From contig JAFRMB010000131.1 of NCBI GenBank assembly GCA_017430945.1, positions 1 to 15,929 of the forward strand: a DNA stretch of 15,929 nucleotides. Reading direction: 5' to 3'. Origin of the DNA: Clostridia bacterium. Its GTDB lineage: Bacteria > Bacillota_A > Clostridia > Christensenellales > Aristaeellaceae. The translations under genes were made by a program, and so were the position numbers. This document shows, in pieces, positions 7,247 to 14,691 of the stretch. Below the pieces are notes generated by a model. The model was not told where the DNA came from and did not search any database. It saw only the letters and a program-made list of their open reading frames with translations. Within the stretch, counting starts at the first letter, position 1; every line of letters begins with the position of its first letter.

Positions 7247-7281
7247 TGCGGTCCCCTCCCTTGCGCGTCGGATGATACAAA

Positions 7282-7313
7282 GCAAATAGGAAGCGCAGTG
7301 GCTCCCTATTTGC
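7282..7313 (-). terminator. Intra-operon hairpin, probable partial terminator
   Basis: On the minus strand GCAAATAGGGAGC pairs with GCTTCCTATTTGC (13 bp including one G-U), loop CACTGC, followed by TTTGTATC. It lies between the binding-protein stop (7339) and the permease start (7246). A weak terminator or 3'-end stabilising hairpin here would yield more binding protein than permease and ATPase, as is common in importers. Confidence 0.65.
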
Positions 7314-7338
7314 GTCGGGGCGATCGCTCAGCGGACGA

Positions 7339-8094
7339 TCATTCCTCCATCATCGCGTTGAACTTGGCGATGATTTCGTTCACGGTGCCGTCCTCGATCA
7401 GCGCGTTCAGCTGCTCGTTGAAGGCGTTGAAGAGCTCGGTGTTGTCCTTGGCGAAGCAGAAGCCGTACTCTTCGCTGTCGCAGTCGCTGGCGAACATCTT
7501 CAGGCCTTCGTACTTGGAGACGTAGGCCAGAGCGGGGCCGTTGTCGATGATCACGGCGTCGATCTTGCCGCTGGTCAGCGCGATCACGGCGTCGGTGCCG
7601 GTCTTGTAGCGCTGCACCGTGATGCCGCCGTTCTGCTCGAGCCCGGAGGCGTACAGATCGCCGGTGGTGTCCTGCTGGACGCCGATCGACCAGGCTGCGC
7701 CCTCGGCGGTGAGGTCGGCGGCGGAGGCGATGGCGGAGTCTTCCTTCACGATGATCTGCTGCACGGTGATCTCGTAGGGAGAGGTGAAGTCGACGCTCTG
7801 CTTGCGCTCCTCGGTGATCGTGATGGCGCCGGCGCCGATGTCGAACTTGCCGGTGGCCACGCTGGCGATGACGGAGCCGAAGTCCATGTCCTCGACCTTC
7901 ATGTCATAGCCCAGCTTCTCGCAGACCAGCTTTACGATCTCTACGTCGATGCCCGTGGGCTCGCCGGTCTCGTCATCGTAATACTCATAGGGCGGGAAGG
8001 CGCAGTTCGTCGCCATCGTCAGGGTATCGGCCATCGCGGACATGCCCGCGAACGCAAACAGCGCAACCAGGATCATCGCAATGATTTTCTTCAT
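7339..8094 (-). CDS. Polar amino acid ABC transporter, extracellular substrate-binding protein
   Basis: The protein has 251 residues and captures an amino acid outside the membrane for delivery to the permease. A Sec signal peptide (MKKIIAMILVALFAFAGMSAMA) has an AMA cleavage site after residue 22. The mature part follows the SBP_bac_3 pattern: NCAFPPYEYYDD, GIDVEIVKLV, FDIGAGAITITEERKQSVDFTSPY (the Arg of EERK is the usual carboxylate-binding residue) and GVQQDTTGDLYA. The ATG at 8094 has GGAGGT 7 nt upstream; in-frame codons further up are leader. Oddity: there is no lipobox Cys, although binding proteins of single-membrane Bacillota are normally lipoproteins. Confidence 0.94.
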   Translation of the reverse strand: MKKIIAMILVALFAFAGMSAMADTLTMATNCAFPPYEYYDDETGEPTGIDVEIVKLVCEKLGYDMKVEDMDFGSVIASVATGKFDIGAGAITITEERKQSVDFTSPYEITVQQIIVKEDSAIASAADLTAEGAAWSIGVQQDTTGDLYASGLEQNGGITVQRYKTGTDAVIALTSGKIDAVIIDNGPALAYVSKYEGLKMFASDCDSEEYGFCFAKDNTELFNAFNEQLNALIEDGTVNEIIAKFNAMMEE

Positions 8095-8163
8095 GATCGT
8101 TACCTCCGATATGATCGACGGTCGGCGCCTGTCATGGCTGCCGGTGCCGTCTGGATTGAGATG

Positions 8164-8192
8164 ATTATACAACCGTATGCGTCAAAATGCAA
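8164..8192 (-). promoter_or_regulatory. Promoter of the amino acid importer operon
   Basis: On the minus strand TTGCAT (8192-8187) and a consensus TATAAT (8169-8164) are separated by 17 bp. The predicted leader is about 65 nt. The upstream DNA is markedly AT-rich. Confidence 0.8.
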
Positions 8193-8230
8193 CAGATATT
8201 CAGAGAATTAACAGAATATGCGATATATGA

Positions 8231-8263
8231 TGCATAAATATGCCTGAATCATATGGTTATGCA
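8231..8263. promoter_or_regulatory. AT-rich imperfect dyad, candidate operator
   Basis: TGCATAA-ATATG (8231-8242) faces CATAT-GG-TTATGCA (8250-8263) around a 7-nt centre. It is complementary except for a 2-nt bulge. It lies about 40 bp upstream of the importer -35 box and about 87 bp upstream of the ilvB -35 box, a position suited to an activator or repressor of either. The protein is unknown. Confidence 0.45.
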
Positions 8264-8349
8264 GGCGGATCGGGGCGCCGGGGCATGATTATGCACTTCC
8301 GGGCGCGGGAGAGGGCTGGCCGCGGCGGCGATAAATAACGATTATTTCG

Positions 8350-8378
8350 TTGACATCCCTTATGGGCGGTGATACAAT
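8350..8378 (+). promoter_or_regulatory. Promoter of the ilvBN-tcdA operon
   Basis: A consensus TTGACA (8350-8355) and TACAAT (8373-8378) are separated by 17 bp. Transcription would start near 8385, leaving a leader of about 170 nt before ilvB. Confidence 0.85.
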
Positions 8379-8403
8379 CAGTCGTGAATCTGGACGCCAG
8401 TGC

Positions 8404-8505
8404 GCCCTGCGGTGCGTGAACGGCACGCCGGCGCGGCCGGCGCAGAGACTTGACAGAGCAATCGGGCGCCTGCAGGGCTGCGGATCAGACCTGCAGGCGC
8501 TATTT
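8404..8505 (+). promoter_or_regulatory. Structured ilvB leader with two mutually exclusive pairings
   Basis: GCGCCTGCAGG (8466-8476) and CCTGCAGGCGC (8490-8500) form a perfect 11-bp stem followed by TATTT, a weak terminator-like end. The left arm can instead pair with an upstream segment: 8404-8412 is complementary to 8470-8478 over 9 bp with one G-U. This is the arrangement of an attenuator, but the U-tract is poor. I see no leader peptide rich in Leu/Ile/Val and no T-box consensus, so the signal sensed is unknown. Confidence 0.4.
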
Positions 8506-8557
8506 GGGTCGGCGGATCGCCGCTGCGAACGGCGCGCAATGGACGGGAGGGCTGGAA

Positions 8558-10261
8558 ATGCAGATGACCGGCGCAAAAATACTGATGGAGTGCCTGCAGG
8601 AGCAGGGGGTCGACACGGTCTTCGGTTATCCCGGAGGCACGATCCTGGATGTCTATGACGAGCTTCTGAACTATCCGGGCATCCACCACTATCTGACATC
8701 CCACGAACAGGGCGCCTGCCACGCGGCGGACGGTTACGCCCGCGCGACCGGCGGGGTGGGCGTATGCTTCGCCACATCCGGCCCGGGCGCGACGAATCTC
8801 GTCACCGGCATCGCCACGGCCTACATGGATTCCTCCCCGGTGGTGTGCATCACCTGCAATGTGGAGCTGCCCCTGCTGGGCAAGGATTCCTTCCAGGAGG
8901 TGGACATCACCGGCGTCACCATGCCCATCACGAAGTGCAACTATCTGGTGCGTTCGGTGGAGGACCTGGCGGACACGCTGCGGGAGGCCTTCGCCATCGC
9001 GCGCTCCGGCCGTCCCGGGCCCGTGCTCATCGACATCCCCAGAAACGTGACCCAGGAGACGGCGGAATTTGAACCCCTGAGCCGCCAGAAGCACGGCATG
9101 AGCGGGCACCTGGCGCAGCTCATGAAGCGCTCCTCGCAGAATTTCCAGGCGCCGGAGCCGGACCACCGCGACATCGACCGCCTGGTGGAGATGATCCAGG
9201 CATCCGAGCGCCCGCTTTTGATCTGCGGCGGCGGCGTGGTGCGCGCGAGGGCGGGCTGGGAGTTCGAGGAGCTGGCCAACCGCATCGACGCGCCGGTGGG
9301 CATCACCGTGATGGGCGCCGGCGGCTTTCGGGGGCTGAACCGGCTGGCGATGGGCCTCGTGGGCATGCACGGCAGCCAGGCGAGCAACATGGCGGTGGAC
9401 GCCTGTGACCTGCTGATCGCCGTGGGCTGCCGGTTCTCCGACCGCGTCGCGCTGAAGCCATCGGGCTTTGCGCGCAACGCGAAGCTCGTGCAGATCGACA
9501 TCGACCGAAGCGAGATCAACAAGAACGTCGAGACGGCCCATCACATCATCGGCGATGCGCGCCGGGTGCTGCAGCTGCTCAACGAGCGGCTGCCCCAGCT
9601 CGACCATCAGGCCTGGAAGGACTACGTGTTCTCCTTCAAGACGCAGACCGAATACGACGCGGCGGACGACCGGATGACGCCGATGCAGGTGCTGGATGTC
9701 ATCGCCCGCGTCGCGCCGAAGGACGCGATCTATTCGACGGACGTCGGCCAGCATCAGATGTGGGCCATACAGTATCTCCACTTCGAATATGCCGGTCAGC
9801 TGGTCACCTCCGGCGGCTTCGGCACCATGGGCTTCGGCCTCGGCGCGGCCATCGGGGCGCAGGTGGGCAATCCGGACAGGCTGGTCATCCACATCACCGG
9901 CGATGGCAGCTTCCGCATGAACTGCAACGAACTGGCCACGGTGGAGCACTACGGCCTGCCGGTGGTCACGGTGCTGTTCAACAACGGCGCGCTGGGGATG
10001 GTGCGCCAGTGGCAGACGCTGACCTGCCACGGCCGATATTCCCAGACCACGCTGGACCGGGGGCCGGATTTCGTCAAGCTGGCCGAGGCCTATGGGCTGT
10101 CGGGGCGGCGCGTGACGAATGCGGCCGACTTCGAGTCGGCATTCAGGGAGGCCATCGCGTGCGGCCACGGTTACGTGATCGAGTGCGCCATCGACATCGA
10201 CGAGATGGTGCGCCCGATGGTGGGCGGCGGGAGCGACATCACCGAGTTCATGGTGGACTGA
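8558..10261 (+). CDS. ilvB: Acetohydroxyacid (acetolactate) synthase, large catalytic subunit
   Basis: The protein has 567 residues, the usual size. It condenses pyruvate with pyruvate or 2-oxobutyrate, the first common step of valine, leucine and isoleucine synthesis, using thiamine diphosphate, Mg2+ and FAD. The catalytic Glu50 lies in SHEQGACHAADGYARATG. GPGATNLVTGIATAYMDS follows, then the central FAD/Rossmann domain (ICGGGVVRARAGWEF, GLVGMHGSQASN, DLLIAVGCRFSDRV). The ThDP motif runs from GDGSF at 448 to the NN pair at 475-476, followed by GMVRQWQTL. The ATG at 8558 has GGAGGG (8546-8551) 6 nt upstream; an in-frame ATG two codons later is also possible. It forms an operon with ilvN. Confidence 0.96.
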   Translation: MQMTGAKILMECLQEQGVDTVFGYPGGTILDVYDELLNYPGIHHYLTSHEQGACHAADGYARATGGVGVCFATSGPGATNLVTGIATAYMDSSPVVCITCNVELPLLGKDSFQEVDITGVTMPITKCNYLVRSVEDLADTLREAFAIARSGRPGPVLIDIPRNVTQETAEFEPLSRQKHGMSGHLAQLMKRSSQNFQAPEPDHRDIDRLVEMIQASERPLLICGGGVVRARAGWEFEELANRIDAPVGITVMGAGGFRGLNRLAMGLVGMHGSQASNMAVDACDLLIAVGCRFSDRVALKPSGFARNAKLVQIDIDRSEINKNVETAHHIIGDARRVLQLLNERLPQLDHQAWKDYVFSFKTQTEYDAADDRMTPMQVLDVIARVAPKDAIYSTDVGQHQMWAIQYLHFEYAGQLVTSGGFGTMGFGLGAAIGAQVGNPDRLVIHITGDGSFRMNCNELATVEHYGLPVVTVLFNNGALGMVRQWQTLTCHGRYSQTTLDRGPDFVKLAEAYGLSGRRVTNAADFESAFREAIACGHGYVIECAIDIDEMVRPMVGGGSDITEFMVD

Positions 10262-10308
10262 AGCGCCGCGCGCAGGGCACTATTCCAACGGACGGGGAAG
10301 GGATCAGA

Positions 10309-10860
10309 ATGAACGCAGCAGAAAGGCATACCCTGGCGGTGCTGGTGGACAACGAGGCGGGCGTGTTGTCCCGCGTGGCGAGGCTGTTCTCCGGCAAGGG
10401 CTACAACATCGAGTCGCTGGCGGTGGGCACCACCCACGACCCTGCCGTGTCCCGCATGACGATCGAGCTGCTGGCGGACGAGAAGCAGGCCAGACTGCTG
10501 TGTATGCAGCTGCGCAAGCTGATCTGCGTGCATTCGGTCAAGCGGCTGCAGCCGGAGCATGCCATCCGGCGGGAGCTGGTGCTCATCAAGGTCAGCGCGC
10601 CCAGCCACGAGGCGCGCAACGAGATCATCCAGATCGCCAACATCTTCCGCGCATCCATCATAGACGTGTCGATGGGTTCGCTCACCATCGCCCTGATCGG
10701 CGACGAGAGCAAGGCCGAGGCCATACAGAACCTGCTGGACGAGTTCGGCATCATGGAGCTCGTGCGAACGGGCATGGTGGCGCTGGAGCGCGGCCAGTAC
10801 ACGATCGACGAGCAGACCAAGGAAAAGGGCGAGTTCGATTACGGCAAGAACGTGCTGTAG
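10309..10860 (+). CDS. ilvN: Acetohydroxyacid synthase, small regulatory subunit
   Basis: The protein has 183 residues. An N-terminal ACT domain (about 8-80) begins TLAVLVDNEAGVLSRVARLF and includes GKGYNIESLAVGTTHD. This domain binds valine or another branched-chain amino acid for feedback inhibition and stimulates the large subunit. The C-terminal AHAS small-subunit domain (about 85-165) includes RELVLIKV, IANIFRASIIDV and ELVRTGMVALERG. It starts 47 nt after ilvB behind a moderate GGGGAAGGGA SD, in the same operon. The symbol ilvN is used for the type; in Bacillota it is often called ilvH. It ends in TAG. Confidence 0.95.
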   Translation: MNAAERHTLAVLVDNEAGVLSRVARLFSGKGYNIESLAVGTTHDPAVSRMTIELLADEKQARLLCMQLRKLICVHSVKRLQPEHAIRRELVLIKVSAPSHEARNEIIQIANIFRASIIDVSMGSLTIALIGDESKAEAIQNLLDEFGIMELVRTGMVALERGQYTIDEQTKEKGEFDYGKNVL

Positions 10861-10895
10861 CCGGGCGGGCCGAAGGACGGTCAGGAGCGGGAAGT

Positions 10896-11615
10896 ATGAA
10901 CGAGCAGCTTTCAAGATCGGCGATGCTGCTGGGCGACGAGGCGATCCGGCGCCTGAGGCGCGCCAGGGTGGCGGTGTTCGGCATCGGCGGCGTGGGCGGA
11001 TACGTCGTGGAAGCGCTGGCCCGCAGCGGCGTGGGCGCGTTGGAGCTGGTCGATGCCGACCGTGTGTGCCTGTCCAACCTGAACCGGCAGATCATCGCAC
11101 TGCACAGCACGCTGGGGCAGTACAAGGCGGATGTCGCCGCCGCGCGGGTGCGGGACATCGACCCGGACTGCGCGGTCACGGCGCGGCGCTGTTTTTTCAT
11201 GCCTGACACCGCCGGGGATTTTGATTTTACGCGCTACGATTACGTGGTGGACGCCATCGATACGGTGGCCGGCAAGCTGGAGCTGATCGAGCGCGCCAGG
11301 GCTGCGGGCGTGCCGGTGATCTGCGCCATGGGCGCGGGAAACAAGCTCGATCCCACCCGGTTCGAGGTGGCCGATCTCAGCCGGACCAGCGTTTGCCCCC
11401 TGGCGCGGGTGATGCGCCGGGAGTGCCGCAGGCGCGGCATCGAGGGGGTGAAGGTGGTCTATTCGAAGGAGACGCCGGTCGAGCCGGCGGAACAGCCCGA
11501 CGGGAAGGCGGTGCCCGGCTCGGTCGCGTTCGTGCCGTCGGTGATGGGGCTCATCATCGCCGGCGAGGTCATCCGCGATCTCACCGAGCTCCCCCCGAGC
11601 GGGGAGACGCCCTGA
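10896..11615 (+). CDS. tcdA: tRNA threonylcarbamoyladenosine dehydratase (TcdA/CsdL family)
   Basis: The protein has 239 residues, somewhat shorter than E. coli TcdA (about 268). It is an E1/ThiF-like ATP-dependent enzyme that cyclises t6A37 of ANN-decoding tRNAs to ct6A. The nucleotide-binding GIGGVGGYVVEALARSG starts at residue 29, followed by LVDADRVCLSNLNRQI, GQYKADVAAARVRDIDP, VDAIDTVAGKLEL, ICAMGAGNKLDPTRFEV and a final FVPSVMGLIIAGEVI. It starts 35 nt after ilvN with AGGAG 8 nt before the ATG, and no terminator separates them, so it is the third gene of the ilv operon. Sulfur-transfer partners known from E. coli (CsdA/CsdE) are absent here. Other E1-like functions are less likely, given the match over the full length. 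Confidence 0.92.
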   Translation: MNEQLSRSAMLLGDEAIRRLRRARVAVFGIGGVGGYVVEALARSGVGALELVDADRVCLSNLNRQIIALHSTLGQYKADVAAARVRDIDPDCAVTARRCFFMPDTAGDFDFTRYDYVVDAIDTVAGKLELIERARAAGVPVICAMGAGNKLDPTRFEVADLSRTSVCPLARVMRRECRRRGIEGVKVVYSKETPVEPAEQPDGKAVPGSVAFVPSVMGLIIAGEVIRDLTELPPSGETP

Positions 11616-11676
11616 AGCGGGACGCATCGAACGCCGCGCAGTCCGCGGGGCCGGATCGGAGCGCGGGCGCAGATCA

Positions 11677-11722
11677 CCACATCAAAAGCGCGCTGCCACG
11701 CGGCGGCGCGCTTTTGATGTGG
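11677..11722. terminator. Symmetrical bidirectional terminator between tcdA and glycosyltransferase genes
   Basis: Positions 11677-11693 and 11706-11722 are perfect reverse complements (17 bp, 12-nt loop). Each strand reads a GCGCGC stem end followed by TTTTGATGTGG, so the U-run lies in the outer stem in both directions. It separates two convergent genes. Confidence 0.85.
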
Positions 11723-11733
11723 GTGGAAGTATC

Positions 11734-12753
11734 TCAGTTGAACTTCAACCGCTTGCGAAGCTGACGGTAGACGAACAGATCGATGCAGTGGCCCATGCGG
11801 CCGGGCAGCAGGCAGATGTTTGAGGAGCGCCAGCGAAGGCGGCGATAGAGCGCGGGACGGCTCCAGCGCAGCTCGTCCCACAGCGCGTCGGCCTTCTCCT
11901 GGTTTTCCCGCGTCCCGGACTTCCAGAGGAAGATGGTGCAGATCATCATCAGGATCGACAGGTGCCGGTACATGTAATTGGCCAGCCGACGATTGCTCTT
12001 TTCGAGGGGCTTGAGATCGTGCGCGTCGATGAGCAGCCGGGTGACCAGGATGTGCTGGTCGATGCGCTGAATGACGTTTTCCTCGCTGACAGACTGGTCG
12101 TCCCGGCCGATGAAGTAGCGATACAGATCGATGTCCAGGTACCACAGCGTGTGGACGCTGGGCAGCGGCTGGTAGACGAACAGGTTGTCCACATAGAAGG
12201 TATGCTTCGGCAGCGTCAGGCCGCAGTCCCGGAGCACGCCGGTGCGGTAGATGGCGGAGTGGATCGTGATGAACTGGGTGACGTTGAAGCGGCCGACCTC
12301 GTTCCAGCCGAAGACGCGGTCGACCGGCATCGCGTTGCTGTAGCGCACCACATGCTGGGTGTTGTCCGCCGCGTGCTCATAGACGTAGTTGCAGATGACG
12401 AGGTCGATGGGTCTGTCCATGCGCGAGAACATCCGAAGCTTGTTCAGCAGGACCTGAAGCGCGCGTCCATCCAGCCAGTCATCCGAGTCCACCACCTGGA
12501 AGTACAGCCCGCTGGCGTTGCGGATGCCCTGGTTCACGCCCTCGCCGTGACCGCCGTTCTCCTGATGGATCACACGGATGATCCCGGGGTAATCCGCGGC
12601 CCAGCGGTCGGCGATGGCGCCGGTCTCATCGGTGGAGCCGTCGTCCACCAGGATGATCTCCGCCTCGTCGCCGGCGGCCACCAGGGTCTTGAGGCAGCGC
12701 TCCATGTAGCCGGCGGAGTTATAGCAGGGCACTGCGAAGGTTATCAGCTTCAA
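11734..12753 (-). CDS. Family 2 glycosyltransferase
   Basis: The protein has 339 residues. The N-terminal GT-A domain starts with KLITFAVPCYNSAGYMERCL, the nucleotide-sugar site VDDGSTDE is at 36-43, and the metal-binding DSDDW is at 89-93 after HGEGVNQGIRNASG. These are diagnostic of inverting GT2 enzymes that transfer sugars to cell-surface glycans. The C-terminal half (from about 220) is helical and basic, with many Arg, and has no clear membrane segment. The start is taken as TTG at 12753, with AAAGAGGT about 10 nt upstream, because family members begin MKLITFAVPCYN. Upstream in-frame ATGs lack an SD. No other polysaccharide gene is nearby, so donor and acceptor are unknown. It stands alone between its own promoter and a terminator. 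Confidence 0.88.
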   Translation of the reverse strand: MKLITFAVPCYNSAGYMERCLKTLVAAGDEAEIILVDDGSTDETGAIADRWAADYPGIIRVIHQENGGHGEGVNQGIRNASGLYFQVVDSDDWLDGRALQVLLNKLRMFSRMDRPIDLVICNYVYEHAADNTQHVVRYSNAMPVDRVFGWNEVGRFNVTQFITIHSAIYRTGVLRDCGLTLPKHTFYVDNLFVYQPLPSVHTLWYLDIDLYRYFIGRDDQSVSEENVIQRIDQHILVTRLLIDAHDLKPLEKSNRRLANYMYRHLSILMMICTIFLWKSGTRENQEKADALWDELRWSRPALYRRLRWRSSNICLLPGRMGHCIDLFVYRQLRKRLKFN

Positions 12754-12849
12754 AAGGATCCACACCTCTTTGGTCTGTCTCACATGGAGACGTCTGACCG
12801 CCCGCTGCAGAGAGCGTCTGCGCATCCCCCGCACGGGCATCGTCCCATC

Positions 12850-12858
12850 ATTATAACA
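12850..12858 (-). promoter_or_regulatory. Extended -10 promoter of the glycosyltransferase gene
   Basis: On the minus strand TGTTATAAT (12858-12850) is a consensus -10 with an upstream TGn extension. No good -35 box lies 16-18 bp further up, which is typical of extended -10 promoters. The leader would be about 90 nt. Confidence 0.6.
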
Positions 12859-12954
12859 CCGCTGCCGGGAAATAAAAAGAACGTATGGATTATATCGCCG
12901 CAAACAATGCATTGAGAATCGGCGGCTTTTTGCGTGCAGCCGGCGGCTGCGGCT

Positions 12955-12982
12955 TTAACACTTAACATTCATGGTTTATAAT
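12955..12982 (+). promoter_or_regulatory. Promoter of asnS
   Basis: TTAACA (12955-12960) and consensus TATAAT (12977-12982) are separated by 16 bp. It is divergent from the glycosyltransferase promoter. A GCAGCC/GGCTGC hairpin (12936-12950) lies between the two. Confidence 0.65.
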
Positions 12983-13024
12983 GGATTATCACTTGATGAA
13001 TCCGCCTGAAATGAGGGATCGAAC

Positions 13025-14422
13025 ATGGCACAATACCTGGTCAAGCAGCTATACACCGACATGCCCGGGGCCGATATCGCCGGCGTGCGCGTGAGCGGTT
13101 GGGTGCGCACCATCCGCGAATCCAAGGCGTTCGCGTTCGTGGAATTGAACGACGGCACCTGGTTCAGGAATCTGCAGATCATCCTGGAGGCGGACCGGCT
13201 GCCCGGCTACGCGGAGATCGTGAAGCGCATCGCCACCGGCGCGGCCATCGAGGCGGAGGGCACCCTGGTGCTGACGCCCGACAACAAGCAGCCCTTCGAG
13301 CTGAAGGCAGACGCGGTCACCGTGGTGGGCGAGAGCCCCAGCGATTATCCGCTTCAGAAAAAGCGCCACACGCTTGAATACCTGCGCACCATCCAGCACC
13401 TCCGGCCCCGCGCCAACCTGTTCCAGTGCGCGTTCCGGGTGCGCAGCGTCGCGGCCCAGGCCATCCACCGCTTTTTCCACGACAAGGGCTATGTCTACGT
13501 CCACACGCCGCTGATCACCGGCTCGGATTGCGAGGGCGCGGGCGAGATGTTCCGCGTGTCCACGCTCGATCCGGACGCCCTGCCGCTGGACGAGAACGGC
13601 AAGACCGATTTCAGCAAGGATTTCTTCGGCAAACCCGTGTCGCTGACGGTGTCCGGCCAGCTGAACGCCGAGATCTTTGCCATGGCCTTCCGCAATGTCT
13701 ACACCTTCGGTCCGACCTTCCGCGCCGAGGAGTCCTACACCCCCAGGCACGCGGCGGAGTTCTGGATGATCGAACCGGAGCTCGCCTTTGCGGATCTTGC
13801 GGTGGACATGGATCTTCAGGAGGAGATGGTGAAGTACATCATCTCGGCGGTGCTCGAGGAGTGCCCGGAGGAGATGGCCTTCCTGAACCAGTTCGTGGAC
13901 AAGGGCCTCATCGATCGTCTGTCGTTCGTGCGCGACGCGGATTTCGTGCGCTGCAGCTACACCGATGCCATCGCGATCCTGCAGAACTCGGGCGAAAAGT
14001 TCGAATACCCCGTGGGGTGGGGCGAGGACCTGCAGACCGAGCACGAGCGCTATCTGACCGAGAAGCATTTCGGAAAGCCCGTGTTCGTGACCGACTGGCC
14101 CAAGGAGATCAAGGCGTTCTACATGCGCGTGAACGACGACGGCAAGACCGTCGCGGCCGCCGACCTGCTGGTGCCCGCGGTGGGCGAACTGTGCGGCGGC
14201 AGCCAGCGCGAGGAGCGCTACGATGTGCTCAAGGCCCGCATCGAGGAGCTGGGCATGGATCCGGCCGACTACTGGTGGTACCTGGAGCTTCGCAAGTACG
14301 GCACGGCCAAGCACGCCGGGTTCGGTATGGGCTTCGAGCGCATGATCATGTACCTCACCGGCATCGCAAACATCCGCGACGTGCTGCCCTTCCCGCGCAC
14401 CACCGGCAACGCAGACTTCTGA
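13025..14422 (+). CDS. asnS: Asparaginyl-tRNA synthetase
   Basis: The protein has 465 residues, matching E. coli AsnRS (466). It charges tRNA-Asn with asparagine using ATP in the cytoplasm. An N-terminal OB-fold anticodon-binding domain (about 15-110) includes [24 protein letters not shown]. Class II motif 1 is around [18 protein letters not shown]. Motif 2 is [21 protein letters not shown] from residue 232. Motif 3 is [15 protein letters not shown] from 432, with the typical end [15 protein letters not shown]. The [26 protein letters not shown] insertion and the final PFPRT distinguish it from AspRS and LysRS. The ATG has GAGGGA (13013-13018) 6 nt upstream. It is monocistronic, with its own promoter and terminator. 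Confidence 0.97.
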   Translation: MAQYLVKQLYTDMPGADIAGVRVSGWVRTIRESKAFAFVELNDGTWFRNLQIILEADRLPGYAEIVKRIATGAAIEAEGTLVLTPDNKQPFELKADAVTVVGESPSDYPLQKKRHTLEYLRTIQHLRPRANLFQCAFRVRSVAAQAIHRFFHDKGYVYVHTPLITGSDCEGAGEMFRVSTLDPDALPLDENGKTDFSKDFFGKPVSLTVSGQLNAEIFAMAFRNVYTFGPTFRAEESYTPRHAAEFWMIEPELAFADLAVDMDLQEEMVKYIISAVLEECPEEMAFLNQFVDKGLIDRLSFVRDADFVRCSYTDAIAILQNSGEKFEYPVGWGEDLQTEHERYLTEKHFGKPVFVTDWPKEIKAFYMRVNDDGKTVAAADLLVPAVGELCGGSQREERYDVLKARIEELGMDPADYWWYLELRKYGTAKHAGFGMGFERMIMYLTGIANIRDVLPFPRTTGNADF

Positions 14423-14440
14423 CAGACATACATCCGACGC

Positions 14441-14484
14441 CCGGCCCTTCCCGGATCGCATCCGGGAGGGCCGGTCATTTTTGG
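14441..14484 (+). terminator. Intrinsic terminator of asnS
   Basis: CCGGCCCTTCCCGGAT (14441-14456) pairs with ATCCGGGAGGGCCGG (14460-14474) with one bulged T and a CGC loop, followed by TCATTTTTGG. It lies 18 nt after the asnS stop. Confidence 0.88.
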
Positions 14485-14537
14485 ATGATCCACCGCCCGG
14501 CGGACGCGGCGGGAACCGGTCGGCGGACAGCGCCGGG

Positions 14538-14565
14538 CCATGCATCGACGGGTGGAGATGCATGG
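14538..14565. promoter_or_regulatory. Perfect 9-bp inverted repeat, candidate operator of the isomerase-like gene
   Basis: CCATGCATC (14538-14546) and GATGCATGG (14557-14565) are exact reverse complements with a 10-nt spacer. The centre is about 86 bp upstream of the predicted transcription start of the isomerase-like gene. No T-run follows, so it is not a standard terminator. The binding protein is unknown. Confidence 0.45.
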
Positions 14566-14572
14566 GAGAATT

Positions 14573-14596
14573 ATTTGATATTTTTTCAAATCAAAT
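14573..14596. promoter_or_regulatory. AT-rich element ATTTGA-N7-TCAAAT with repeated TCAAAT
   Basis: ATTTGA (14573-14578) faces TCAAAT (14586-14591), which is repeated at once (14591-14596). It sits just upstream of the -35 box at 14603, where an UP element or an operator would lie. Confidence 0.4.
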
Positions 14597-14602
14597 CCCC
14601 CC

Positions 14603-14631
14603 TTGACGAATGCCGATCCACCTGATACTAT
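14603..14631 (+). promoter_or_regulatory. Promoter of the isomerase-like gene
   Basis: TTGACG (14603-14608) and TACTAT (14626-14631) are separated by 17 bp. The leader is about 55 nt and ends with a strong AAGGAGGAG SD (14676-14684), 7 nt before the ATG. Confidence 0.75.
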
Positions 14632-14691
14632 TAAAGTGAAGTTATGTGCGTGTTCTGCGCAGAAAACTGGAATTCAAGGAGGAGATGACTT

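Noticed and set aside
8385..8557. T-box or classical BCAA leader-peptide attenuator before ilvB
   Set aside because: No AGGGTGGNACCGCG-type T-box sequence, and no short frame with runs of Leu/Ile/Val codons was found.
8378..10168. 596-codon open frame on the minus strand opposite ilvB
   Set aside because: It mirrors the third-position GC bias of ilvB, has low-complexity His/Arg/Ala/Gln-rich composition, no domain, and lies opposite a clear enzyme.
13049..14563. 504-codon minus-strand frame opposite asnS
   Set aside because: Shadow of a GC-rich gene; no recognisable motif and no SD.
14538..14596. Terminator upstream of the isomerase-like gene
   Set aside because: The 9-bp stem is not followed directly by a T-run; a better terminator for asnS is at 14441-14484.
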